DNA of 64,000 nt from Acinetobacter larvae. GTDB lineage: Bacteria; Pseudomonadota; Gammaproteobacteria; Pseudomonadales; Moraxellaceae. Every line of letters starts with the position of its first letter. Position 1 is the first letter of the stretch. The notes beneath the pieces are model-generated. The model was not told the DNA's origin. It ran no database searches and saw nothing but the letters and a program-made list of their open reading frames with translations. Of this stretch, positions 28,932 to 39,494 are shown piece by piece. The translations under genes were made by a program, and so were the position numbers. The stretch lies in the NCBI RefSeq assembly GCF_001704115.1, contig NZ_CP016895.1:1612001-1676000 (forward strand), written 5' to 3'.

Positions 28932-30932
28932 ATGAAGAGTTTAGGAGGATTATTACAAATAGCTGCTTTACGCAGTGCCGTGCTGAAATTATTACCGCAA
29001 CACGCCTTTAAAAATAAAGTCATGGCAGTTGTTTGGTTAGCGACGGTTATGGCAATGCTCGTCACGGCAATCGGGGCGAGTCCACTGTATTGGGGGCTGA
29101 GTATTAGTTTGATTTTATTATTGACTATTTTGTTTGCCAATTATGCAGAAGCCATTGCTGAAGCCAAAGGACATGGGCAGGCAGCAGCCTTAAAACAGGC
29201 GCGACAAAAGCTGAGTGCGCGTAAAGTCACCCATCCCAGCGATACTCATCCAGTGATGTTGGCAGCCACACAGCTTAAAATCAATGACTTAATTGAAGTA
29301 CGTGCAGGTGAATATATTGCCGCAGATGGTGAAATCATTCAGGGTTTTGCCACTATTAATGAAGCGGCCATTACCGGGGAATCAGCGCCAGTATTGCGTG
29401 AGGCGGCAACCGATCGTTCAGGGGTAATCGCTGGGACCCAAGTATTGACCGATTGTATCTGGGTACAAGTTACCGCAGATGCTGGACATAGTTTTTTAGA
29501 CCGAATGATTGCCATGGTCGAAGGTGCACAACGACAAAAAACCCCCAATGAAATGGCCTTAGGCTGGTTGCTTGGCGTGATGACCTTGACTTTTATCATC
29601 GTGGTGCTGACTTTGCCAGTTTTTGCTCAGTTCCTAGGATTTAATATTGATCCATTATTGTTAATTGCGCTGTTGGTATGTTTGATTCCGACCACCATTG
29701 CGGGTTTATTACCCGCGATTGGCATTGCGGGAATGAACCGGGCATTGGCTGCCAATATTATTGCCAAATCTGGCAAAGCAGTTGAGGTTGCAGGCGATGT
29801 CGATGTGTTATTACTGGATAAAACCGGCACCATTACTTTTGGTGATCGCCAAGCGACAGATTTCTATCCCTTAACTGGCGTGACACAAAGTCGCTTGGCC
29901 ATGGCGGCGATGCTGAGTTCATTGGCAGATCCCACTCCCGAAGGCAAGTCAATCGTGAGTTTGGCCAAGCAGCTGGGGCTTGAGCTTTGTGTACCTGCTC
30001 AAGCCAGATTTATTGCTTTTAGTGCCGCGACACGTATTTCTGGTGTTGATCTTGAGGATGGACAACAGTTTCGTAAAGGAGCATTAGATGCCATCTTGGC
30101 TTTTAGTCAACAGTCTATTGGGCAGCAAATTGAGCTTAAAACCCGGGTAGAACAAGTAGCAAGCCGTGGTGCAACACCGCTGGTGGTGGCAGAAAACCAC
30201 GATATTCTTGGCGTTGTCGCGCTATCCGATGTAATCAAGCCAGACATCCGAGATAAATTTGCCCAGTTAAGTCATATGGGCATCAAAACGATTATGGTGA
30301 CAGGCGATAATCCGCTCACAGCAGCGGCAATCGCTGCAGAAGCTGGTGTAGATGATTATATTGCTGAAGCACGACCAGAAGATAAACTCCATTGTATACG
30401 TCAGCATCAAGCAGCAGGTCACTTGGTTGCTATGGTTGGCGATGGCAGCAATGACGCGCCGGCTTTAGCCCAAGCAGATATTGGACTGGCGATGAACAGC
30501 GGTACACAAGCAGCCAAAGAGGCAGGCAATATGGTCGATCTCGATTCTGATCCCACCAAGTTGTTGGCTGTGGTGGCGATTGGAAAACAGCAATTGTTGA
30601 CGCGTGGTGCATTAACGACTTTTTCATTAGCCAATGATGTGGCGAAATATTTTGCCATTTTACCTGCGATTTTCGCCGTGGCATTACCCAGTATGCAACA
30701 GTTCAATGTGATGCAATTGCATAGTCCCGAAAGCGCAATTGTGTCTGCCTTAGTCTTCAATGCACTGATTATTCCCGCACTTATTCCATTGGCATTGCGT
30801 GGTGTGGTCTTTCATTCAGACAGTGCCAGTCAGTTATTAGCACGTAATATGTTGATTTATGGTGTGGGTGGCGTGATTTTGTCCTTTGTCGGAATTAAAG
30901 CCATTGATCTGTTCCTGAGCTTATTTTTTTGA
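28932..30932 (+). CDS. kdpB: K+-transporting P-type ATPase subunit B
   Basis: This 666-residue P-type ATPase couples ATP to K+ movement through KdpA. It has the TGES actuator motif (AAITGESAPVL), the phosphorylation site LLLDKTGTIT, the hinge GDGSNDAPALAQADIGLAM and the usual seven membrane segments. It starts three bases after the kdpA stop. The frame is intact, but without a whole KdpA it should have no partner to drive, and the IS may block read-through from the kdpA promoter. Confidence 0.96.
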   Translation: MKSLGGLLQIAALRSAVLKLLPQHAFKNKVMAVVWLATVMAMLVTAIGASPLYWGLSISLILLLTILFANYAEAIAEAKGHGQAAALKQARQKLSARKVTHPSDTHPVMLAATQLKINDLIEVRAGEYIAADGEIIQGFATINEAAITGESAPVLREAATDRSGVIAGTQVLTDCIWVQVTADAGHSFLDRMIAMVEGAQRQKTPNEMALGWLLGVMTLTFIIVVLTLPVFAQFLGFNIDPLLLIALLVCLIPTTIAGLLPAIGIAGMNRALAANIIAKSGKAVEVAGDVDVLLLDKTGTITFGDRQATDFYPLTGVTQSRLAMAAMLSSLADPTPEGKSIVSLAKQLGLELCVPAQARFIAFSAATRISGVDLEDGQQFRKGALDAILAFSQQSIGQQIELKTRVEQVASRGATPLVVAENHDILGVVALSDVIKPDIRDKFAQLSHMGIKTIMVTGDNPLTAAAIAAEAGVDDYIAEARPEDKLHCIRQHQAAGHLVAMVGDGSNDAPALAQADIGLAMNSGTQAAKEAGNMVDLDSDPTKLLAVVAIGKQQLLTRGALTTFSLANDVAKYFAILPAIFAVALPSMQQFNVMQLHSPESAIVSALVFNALIIPALIPLALRGVVFHSDSASQLLARNMLIYGVGGVILSFVGIKAIDLFLSLFF

Positions 30933-30943
30933 GAGATCCAGCA

Positions 30944-31576
30944 ATGAAAATACTTCAATACGATGCGATGCAGCATAGCATGCGTCGCATCTTAGCGTAC
31001 TGCCGCGCAGCATTAGCATTGACCTTAATTGCGCTATTGGGCTGTGGTCTACTCTATAGCATGGTTGCAACGGGAATGGCGCAGTTGCTTTTTCCCAATG
31101 CCGCCAATGGCAGTCTGATCATACAACAACAGCATGTGCGTGGTTCATATTGGGTTGGGCAAGATATACAAAGCCCGCACTATTTTCAGGGGCGACCATC
31201 CGCATCGAATTACAATGTAATGACAATGTCGGGCAGTAATCTTGCCCAAAGCGATGTCAATTTAACGACTCAATTGAGCACTCGACAACAGCTTTGGATG
31301 CAACAGACACAGCGTCCGGCCACTGACATTCCAGCAGATTTAATCACTACATCTGCCAGCGGTATTGATCCGCATATCAGTGTGGCGGCAGCGCGCTTAC
31401 AATTGAAAGGCATTGCGACGGCACGGCATATTCCTCAAGCGGCATTAGAGGTTTTGCTGGTTGAGCATATTGAAGCGCCGACTTGGGGTTTGCTGGGACA
31501 AGCGCGGGTCAATGTATTGCAGTTAAATCTTGCCTTAGATGCTTATGCTGCCCAGCATCCATCGTATGCGCATTGA
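30944..31576 (+). CDS. kdpC: K+-transporting ATPase subunit C
   Basis: This 210-residue single-span subunit stabilises the KdpAB complex. The start at 30944 (MKILQYDAMQHSM) has GAGAG ahead; the frame is open five codons further. A membrane helix (ALALTLIALLGCGLLYSMVATGMAQLLFP) is followed by the periplasmic domain with PQSPHYFQGRPSASNYN-like sequence and ASGIDPHISVAAARLQ. The frame is intact. A 152-bp gap follows before kdpD, longer than in E. coli, so kdpD may have its own promoter. Confidence 0.92.
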   Translation: MKILQYDAMQHSMRRILAYCRAALALTLIALLGCGLLYSMVATGMAQLLFPNAANGSLIIQQQHVRGSYWVGQDIQSPHYFQGRPSASNYNVMTMSGSNLAQSDVNLTTQLSTRQQLWMQQTQRPATDIPADLITTSASGIDPHISVAAARLQLKGIATARHIPQAALEVLLVEHIEAPTWGLLGQARVNVLQLNLALDAYAAQHPSYAH

Positions 31577-31728
31577 TGACAAGGCTTGGTGCAAGTAAAA
31601 CCATAGCATAGGCTTAGACCACATCGCTTGAGATGAATGAAAAATGAATGAAAGATGTTGTGTTATACAGCAAATAGTCGCAGTGTAAGGTAAAGCCATA
31701 AAGTCAGAACCACAGTGCAGGGAAAAAC

Positions 31729-34367
31729 ATGGCGCAGTATCGTCAAGCGAAGGCTGATCTTTTACTGGAGCAGCTACATCGACAACAGTCTGGTCGCTTA
31801 ACCTTATTTTTAGGTGCAGCACCAGGTGTTGGAAAAAGTTATGCCATGTTGGTGCGTGCGCATGCGTTATTGGCACAGCAGCAAGATGTGGTGATTGGCT
31901 ATATTGAAACCCATGGTCGTGTCGAAACGGAGCAACTTTTACAGGGCTTGCCCATGATACCGCGTAGTCAGTGGCAAGCTCAGGGGCGTATTTGGGAGGA
32001 AATGGATCTGGACGCCATTTTGGCACGGCAGCCTAAGGTGGTGATCGTTGATGAACTCGCACACCATAATGCCGCAGGAAGTCGCCATAGCAAACGTTGG
32101 CAGGATGTACAAGAGCTATTAGATGCCGGGATTGATGTACTCAGTGCCATGAATATCCAGCATCTTGAAAGTTTAGGTGATGTTGTGCTGCAAATCACCC
32201 ATATACGGGTGCAGGAAACCGTGCCTGACCTGATCTTGCAGCATATCCGCGATATCCGTTTGATCGATTTACCCGTCAATGAGCTATTAGAGCGCTTAGA
32301 ACAGGGAAAAGTCTATGTGCCAGAACATATTCAATCGGCTTTGCATGGTTTTTTTAGCCCATCCAATCTCAATGCATTGCGGGAATTGGCCATTCAAACC
32401 GTGGCACAATATGTCGACAATGATTTACGTGAAAGCTCTGCCTTAACAGCTCAGGCTGCGCTGGCATTGCAGACCCATGTACTGGCTGTAATTGATGGGC
32501 GTGGGCAATCTGCAACAATCGTTCGTGCCAGTTGTCGCGTAGCGGAAAAGTATACAGCCAAATGGACGGTATAGTGTGTTTTGCACAACCGGCAGGCAGT
32601 ATGCGAAGTAGTCGTTCAAAACAGCAACATGAAATTGATGCTGCTTTACATTTGGCACGGCAGTTAGGAGCTGAAACAGAAATTTTGTTTGGACGGCAAC
32701 ATATACAAGCCTTACATGCCTATGCCTTACAACAAGCTGTTTCTACTTTGTTATTACCGCAGGATCGTCGGCAATGGTTTTGGCGGCGTCAGCCTATACA
32801 GCGTTTATTACAGTTGCAGCCGATTTATGATGTGTGTGTACTGGCGATTCAGCGTGATCCCACGACGAAGTGGCATGCGATAGAGTCGATCGCGGCATTG
32901 AGTTATCGTGAACTTGGGTTAATTGCGGCAATCACGGGGCTTAGCATTATATTGGCAAGTCTTGGCGAGCGCTGGTTAGGTATACAAGAACTTTCGGTTA
33001 TTTTTATTACCGCCGTCGTGTTTGTGGCATCAAGAACGCGTATGTTGGCTGCAGTGTGCTCAGCGTTGGTTTTTTTCTTTGCCTATAATTTTTTCTATAT
33101 TAGCCCGCGTTTTACCTTACAGATTTCGGCACATCAAGGCATCATTACCGTATTGGCATTTTTGGCTGCAGCGCTGATCGCGGGTCGATTGGCAGCCGCG
33201 CTGCGGCAACAGGTATTGGCATTAAAACAGGCGAATCGCTATCACAGTATTATGCGAGATTTGGGGCAAAAGCTGTCGAGTGCGGTCAATCTTAGTGATG
33301 TTGCCATGTTGGCGCAGCAATTTATACATCACCATTTACAAGCCAAATGCTGGTTAAAACTCACGGATGGGCAGCAATTAATCGCTGCTGAGCTTAGTGA
33401 GAAAGCGCAGATTTCCGCACAATGGAGTTTACAGCAGCAACAGGCGAGTGGTCGTTTTACCCAAACTCTACAAGATAGTCCGTGGCGTTTTATGCCTTTA
33501 TGGGCAGCAAAACAATGTGTGGGGCTAATTGGGCTAGACTATGCTGGGCAACACCATTTGAGTAGCAGCCAAAAACAATTGTCCGAAGCAATGTTCGATA
33601 GTATTGCGCAAGCCATTTGGCGCATTCAATTGAGTCAACAATTGGCCAATGCTGAGCTGAGCTCTGAAACAGAAAAATTAAGATCGGCATTGCTCAGTTC
33701 GGTATCGCATGATTTGCGTTCACCGTTGGCTGCGATTATTGGGGCAGCAGAAACTTTACGTTATTATCACCAAGATGTCAGTGCATTAGACCAAGAAAGC
33801 TTGCTAGATACCATACATTTAGAGGGAGAGCGTTTAGACCGTTATATTCAAAATTTGTTAGATATGACGCGTTTGGGGCATCAGGGACTCAGCCTACAAC
33901 GGGATTGGATTGGTGTAGATGAGCTGATTGGGTCTGCATTACGCCGTTTACAGCGTTATTTACCAGAATTTTCTTATGATTTGCACTTTGCAACAGCGCC
34001 GATACCAATTTATGTGCATGCAGCGCTAATTGAACAAGCTATTTTTAATGTTCTGGAAAATGCCGCTAAGTTCTCACCCTTGCATACAGCAGTTTATGTA
34101 CAAGTGCAACAAATTGATGCTGAACAGATTGAGATCATGATTGAAGATCAAGGTGTCGGAATTCCAGCAGCAGAAAGAACACAAATTTTTGATATGTTTT
34201 ACAGTATGCAACGCGGTGACCGAGGGCATGCGGGTACAGGCTTAGGGTTGACCATTGTAAAAGCAATAGTGGCTGCGCATCAGGGACATATTCAAGCCAG
34301 TGCTGGACGGCAGCAATTAGGAACGTGTATCCGCATGTATTTGCCGATTCAACCTCAAGAAATCTAA
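31729..34367 (+). pseudogene. kdpD: kdpD sensor kinase with a frameshift
   Basis: KdpD senses K+ limitation and phosphorylates KdpE. The N-terminal part (281 codons) has the KdpD domain with Walker A GAAPGVGKSYAML and VIVDELAHHNAAGSRH, then the start of the USP-like domain (HVLAVIDG). It stops at 32574 with TAG. The remainder continues in the -1 frame: CFAQPAGSMR, four membrane helices, a GAF-like part, the kinase with SVSHDLRSPLAAI (phospho-His), ENAAKFS and GTGLGLTIV. Around 32568-32573 the sequence reads GTATAGTG where GTAGTG would restore the frame, so a 2-bp TA duplication explains the break. No kdpE follows. Confidence 0.88.
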
Positions 34368-34387
34368 TATTCAAGAGATCTAATATT
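34356..34387. repeat. 16-bp tandem duplication at the kdpD-vgrG junction
   Basis: CAAGAAATCTAATATT (34356-34371) is followed directly by CAAGAGATCTAATATT (34372-34387), 15 of 16 identical. The first copy contains the kdpD stop and the second ends at the vgrG ATG. Confidence 0.8.
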
Positions 34388-36647
34388 ATGTTCAATAATA
34401 TCCAAAATATCTTGGCTGATTTAGGATTGAGCGCACAGAAGCGCGCCATACACGCACAGTTTTCCAATTCATCGCTCAATGAAAAAGTATTCTTACAACG
34501 TATTGAAGGGGAGCATGGTCTCAATCAGGGATTCACTGCTGAGCTGATCTGTTTATCTTTAGATGCCACGATTGCGCTCAAAGAATTTATCGGTTGTCAG
34601 CTTGCAGTAGATCAAGTGACTGATCGAGGGGAATTATTTCGTAGTACAGGCATTACTAGTGCAGCCAGTCAGGGGCAAAGTGATGGGGCTTTGACGGTCT
34701 ATAAATTGACCCTACAAGATGCCACGACGCTATGGCATAAACGTCGTAATAGCCGTGTATTTATGAATAAAAGCATGGTCGATGTGATCCAAGCGCTATT
34801 TAAAGAATGGCAGCAAAAATACGTGCTGAAGGCATTAATTGGTTAATTGATGAAGCACAGTTAATTGTAGCCAACAAGATAGTGCCAGTTTGGACCTAGA
34901 AGATGCATGGGCCATCAGCCCCGCTTGGATGCAAGACCTAAAAGGCGAGGATGGGGCAACGCCATCAGGCAATCGCCAAGTGGAAGATCTCAATAAAAAT
35001 ATCAGCGCCTATCACAATGCACAGGCGAAACAATTTATTGCACAGTCGACAGTACGTGATGCACAAGTTGGCTATTGGTTTAGCTTTGAAGAGCATCCAG
35101 AAATAGACAGCCACAGTGGTGCAGACAAAGAATTCCTGATTATTGCCAAGTCTTTTTATAATCAAAATAACCTGCCCAAAGACCTCAATGCTCAAGTCCA
35201 AGCTTTAGTCAGCAAAAGCCAATGGCAACAGTCTACACCGTCGGATGAACGTCAAGCCAATAGCTTGACTTTACAGCGTCGCAATATTGCAATTGTGCCC
35301 GAATACAATCCCTTACAGCATCGTCCAGCAGCCTACCCACAGCGTGTGCGTGTGGTTGGACCAGCAGGTGAGAGCATTCATGTAGATGAATGGGGGCGGA
35401 TCAAAGCACGTTTCTTATTTACCCGAAGCGAAGATCATAGCCACGATGGTGGTGCCGGCAGCAATGACAATGACAGTGATTCCGCTTGGGTCGATGTACT
35501 GATACCATGGGCAGGCGAAGGCTACGGGGCACGGTTCTTACCGCGGATTGGTGAGATTGTGGCGATCGACTTTTTTGATGGCAATGTGGATCGTCCCTTT
35601 GTAACCGGGCGATTACATGAGGCACAGCGTAGCCCAACCCAGTTTGACACAATGGGTCAACTGCCGGATACCCGACGTTTAAGTGGTATACGCTCCAATG
35701 AAGTGGGCGGCGGAGGCTATGGGCAACTGCGTTTTGATGATACCGCGGGGCAGATTAGTACGCAATTGCAAAGTAGTCATGGTGCCAGTCAGCTCAATTT
35801 GGGAAATTTAAGTCATCCCAAATCTGCCGAAGCAAGTGACGGGCGAGGAGAAGGCTTTGAGTTAAGGACAGACCAATGGGGTGCAGTCCGTGCGGGGCAA
35901 GGTTTACTTTTAAGCACCCATCAGCAAGGTGAAGCTAGCGGCGTGCATCTCGATACGGCACAAGCCAAGCAGCAGTTAGAGTCGAGTTTAAATCGTGCGA
36001 AAGCATTGAGTGATACTGCGAAGAATCAACAAACCGATCCCTTACAACATCTGGGTTATCTCAAAGCGTTTATCGCAGATTTAGATGCAGATCAATCCGA
36101 TGCTGGTCATAGCAAAGCAGCGCAGTTTAAGCAAGCGATTATGCTTCTCACAGCACCACAGAGTGTCGCAATCAGTAGTAGTGAAAATATTCATATTGCA
36201 GCAGATGGGCAAATCAATCAAACGGCACAGCAGAGTATCAATATGAGTACGCAAAATGCTTTATTGGCGCATGCTGGTAAAAAAATAAGCCTTTTTGCAG
36301 CCCAAGCTGGTGCACGTTTTTATGCGGCACAAGGCAAAGTCGAGTTACAGACCCAAGATGGTGAGTTGCAAACGGTTGCACGTCAAAAAATACGGGTGAT
36401 CTCAACTGAAGATTCAATCTATCTGACCAGCCCAGAAGAAATCTGTATGACTGCTGAAAGCTCACAAATCAAAATCAATGGCAATGGGGTTTTCCCGACC
36501 ACATCGCGGCTTTTTCAAAGCAAAGCAGGTCAACATATCTTTGAAGGGGGTGTTAAGGTCGTTGAAGAAGTACCAGATTTACCAATATGTGAAATGCGTA
36601 TTGCTGGTGGTGCAACTAAAGGGGATGCTTTAGTGGAGTTATCCTAA
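34388..36647 (+). pseudogene. vgrG: vgrG type VI secretion spike, broken by two internal deletions
   Basis: VgrG forms the trimeric spike that carries T6SS effectors. The frame from 34388 (MFNNIQNILADLGLSAQKRAIHAQ) gives the first part of the gp27-like domain and stops at 34846. A second frame holds EGINWLIDEAQLIVAN (34828-34872), and a third, open from about 34880 to 36647, begins SASLDLEDAWAISPAWMQDL and continues through the gp5-like OB region (VRVVGPAGESIHVDEWGRIKARF) and the C-terminal DUF2345-type region. Segments expected between these blocks in Acinetobacter VgrGs (about 1000 residues) are missing at both joins, and each join changes frame. The remnant is not expected to make a whole spike. 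Confidence 0.85.
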
Positions 36648-37498
36648 TGCTTGTTAATCCAATTAAAGAACAAAATATTGAATTTGATTATGCCTTAGTC
36701 GATCCAAATTTAAACTCGAATTATTTATATGAACTAGAAGGTCATCTTATTTCTTTGGCACCTGACTACGCACAAAAAATTTCAGATTCCTTTCCCTATT
36801 TAATAAACTTAAATAATATAGATGAAGATTTATTAGAGCGAATAATAAAAGATGATGAAAAGTGTGTGGCTCAAGGTTTTGAACCTTTTTTTATCCTAAA
36901 ATTTAAAAGTTACCCAACACGTGAGCCTGATATTGTTGAGCACTTAAGGCTATCAATTATTTTTGAAATGAATGAAAAAAAATATCTTTATAGATTTTAC
37001 GACCCTAAAATTTGGATATTATTAAATTTTTTCAAAACAAATGATTTTATTTTTAAAAATAAGAATTTTCAATATATTCAGATTGGATTGCTCGGTTATC
37101 AGTATTTGTTTTTTATTCCTAGGTATGAAGGGAGCATAAATGAAGTTGATCCTGATATTTTGTTTAATATCAATATAAATAACCGTTTAATACTTAAAAA
37201 AGGTTTAAGAATTTTAAATTTTGAGCAATATTTGATTGAAGTTGAGAAGAGATTTAATCTAATCCATAAAATAAAAAATATTGGGCTAAAAAAACAGGAT
37301 GACATCATTAGTACGCTCTATCATGTTGAATTATTAGGTGTTCAGTACTTGGAAACTAAATTTTTTATAAAATTAAAAGATCACTCCAAAGGCTATGCAA
37401 TAGCAAGTCAAAGAGTAATAAAATTGGATTGGAATAATTTTTTCCAAAACTATGATTATATTGAAGATGCTATTAAAGAAAAGGTGATGTATGTCTAA
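36647..37498 (+). CDS. DUF4123-domain T6SS effector adaptor (Tap/TEC type)
   Basis: This 283-residue cytoplasmic protein starts on the last base of the vgrG stop. The N-terminal part fits DUF4123 (FDYALVDPNLNSNYLYELEGHLISLAPDYA, FLHLR-like 'IVEHLRLSIIFEMNEKKYLYRFYDPKI'). DUF4123 proteins chaperone effectors onto VgrG and are encoded between vgrG and effector, exactly as here. It is far more AT-rich than vgrG. The effector gene overlaps its end by 8 nt. Similarity is moderate, and context carries much of the call. Confidence 0.72.
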   Translation: MLVNPIKEQNIEFDYALVDPNLNSNYLYELEGHLISLAPDYAQKISDSFPYLINLNNIDEDLLERIIKDDEKCVAQGFEPFFILKFKSYPTREPDIVEHLRLSIIFEMNEKKYLYRFYDPKIWILLNFFKTNDFIFKNKNFQYIQIGLLGYQYLFFIPRYEGSINEVDPDILFNININNRLILKKGLRILNFEQYLIEVEKRFNLIHKIKNIGLKKQDDIISTLYHVELLGVQYLETKFFIKLKDHSKGYAIASQRVIKLDWNNFFQNYDYIEDAIKEKVMYV

Positions 37499-38516
37499 TG
37501 AATCAACTCCATGTGATTTTTGTAAACGTGATGAAGGGTTAAGAGTTTTTTTAAATAGATATATACTCAGCAATAAAGAAACAAAAAATATTGGAATTGA
37601 AAGCTCACTGTATAAAACAGAAAAAGAAAAAGATTTATTAAATTCTTATTTCGGAAGTACAGAAAGCTCAGTAAAAATAAATGATGCTGGTATAAAGGAA
37701 TTGAAAATCATTAATATGCTTGCGAGTGAGGAAGGTTATAAAAATGTATATGGTGACAAAGAGGTTGATAACTATTGTTATAAAGGAACAATATTACGAC
37801 GTGGATATTTATATGTATATATGGAGCACTTACAAGACAAAGCTTGGCAAGAATATGAAATATCTAATTCAGGTTTTTTAAAAAGAATTAATGAACATAA
37901 TTTTTTTAATATAAATGATCATTCAATGTTACAAGAGGATGAAAAAGAACCATGTTCTAAAATTGTACATCGAGCAAACGCACTAACAATTTTTGTACCA
38001 AATCCAGATGAAGCTAATAATGTTTATTTTAAATATTCAGAAAATAAATGGAGTAATGAGAGGAGGGCAATAAATAAAAGCAAATATTTAGAAAACATGG
38101 ATTGTTTTAGCGTTTCAAATTTTTTGAATGCTAAGTCTGAAATAGGTGTTTTCCCTTTATTGGAGGGGTTGGAACATTTTAATGTTGATCAGCATATTGA
38201 ATATAAAGATGGAAAAACTGTTAATAACTTTCTGAAATTTAACCTATCTAAAAAGAATGTTGATATTAAATCTGCATTAAGCTATTTGTCTGGTCGACCA
38301 ATGGATATGATAATGGATGATATAGCGAAAAGAAATGGATCGGAAATAAATAAAGAGGATCAAAAAGAGCTATACGAATATAACGTGAACTCTAAGATTA
38401 AATCACTTGTAGATATGATTTCTATAAAGAATATAGATGCTGATATAAATGGAAGTAATGATGAGGATAATGACTATCTTAATTCAATACTTAGTTATTA
38501 TGATAAAGATTATTTA

Positions 38517-39494
38517 ACCTGAGTTCGACATAAAAAAAGTAGAAAAAAAGCCTTAATGTTTGTAACTTATTGGTTCTTAAGACAAAAGTTAAAACACAAG
38601 GCTTTTCTATGGATCATATTACCGAATTATTCTGTAAAGTGGATGATTTTTGCAAAATATTTAACGAATCTCTAGAGAAAGCTCTTATTCCTGAGCAAAA
38701 TAAGCCAGTTCAAAAGTCAGCTTTAAGTTTATCTGAGATCATGACAATTGTTATCTTATTTCACCAATCAGGTTTTAGATTCTTTAAATATTTTTACTGC
38801 CACATGGTCATCCCTTTTTGGAAATCAGCATTTCCTAAGCTGCTGAGCTATAATCGTTTTATTGAAATCATGCCACGTTGTTTACAAGCTTTGAGTAGCT
38901 TTTTTCATCAGGTTAAAGGAACTGATACAGGAATTAGTATTATTGATTCAACCAAACTTGTAGTTTGTCATAATCTTAGAATTAAAAGAAACCGCGTATT
39001 TAAAGGCTTAGCGAATCGTGGAAAAAGTAGTACTGGGTGGTTCTATGGTTTTAAATTACATGTGGTTATCAATAACTTAGGTGAAATTATTAATATTAAA
39101 GTAACATCAGGGAATATCCATGATATTGCTGTACTAGAGTCTTTAACCAAAGAATTAAAAGGCATTTTATTAGGAGATAAAGGCTATTTAAGCAAAGCTA
39201 AGACAGAGGCTTTAGCAGCAAGAGGATTAAAAATATTGACTCCATCACGTAAGAATATGAAAAACAAGCCACTCCGAACTGAAGAAGAAAAACAATTGCT
39301 TGGCAGAAGAGGATTAATAGAAACGGTGAATGATCAGTTAAAAAACTTACATCAACTTGACCATTCGCGTCATCGTTCTGTGAATAATTTCATGGTAAAT
39401 ATTATGGCTGCTGTAGTGGCTTATTGTTTAAATCCGAATAAGCCAACTTTCAAAAATATGCTGAAAGGTTGAACGTTTTTCATCGAACTCAGGT
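38517..39494 (+). mobile_element. IS982-family insertion sequence, copy 1 (in the T6SS effector gene)
   Basis: This 978-bp element has terminal inverted repeats ACCTGAGTTCGA at both ends and 6-bp target duplications TATTTA (38511-38516, 39495-39500). It carries one intact transposase gene. Confidence 0.92.
38609..39472 (+). CDS. IS982-family transposase
   Basis: This 287-residue DDE transposase starts at MDHITELFCKVDDFC, the family's typical opening, with AAGG upstream; the frame is open 13 codons further. Catalytic-type acids are seen in ISIIDSTKLVVC, LLGDKGYLS and RRGLIETVNDQLKNL. The full-length frame suggests this copy is, or recently was, active. Confidence 0.9.
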   Translation: MDHITELFCKVDDFCKIFNESLEKALIPEQNKPVQKSALSLSEIMTIVILFHQSGFRFFKYFYCHMVIPFWKSAFPKLLSYNRFIEIMPRCLQALSSFFHQVKGTDTGISIIDSTKLVVCHNLRIKRNRVFKGLANRGKSSTGWFYGFKLHVVINNLGEIINIKVTSGNIHDIAVLESLTKELKGILLGDKGYLSKAKTEALAARGLKILTPSRKNMKNKPLRTEEEKQLLGRRGLIETVNDQLKNLHQLDHSRHRSVNNFMVNIMAAVVAYCLNPNKPTFKNMLKG

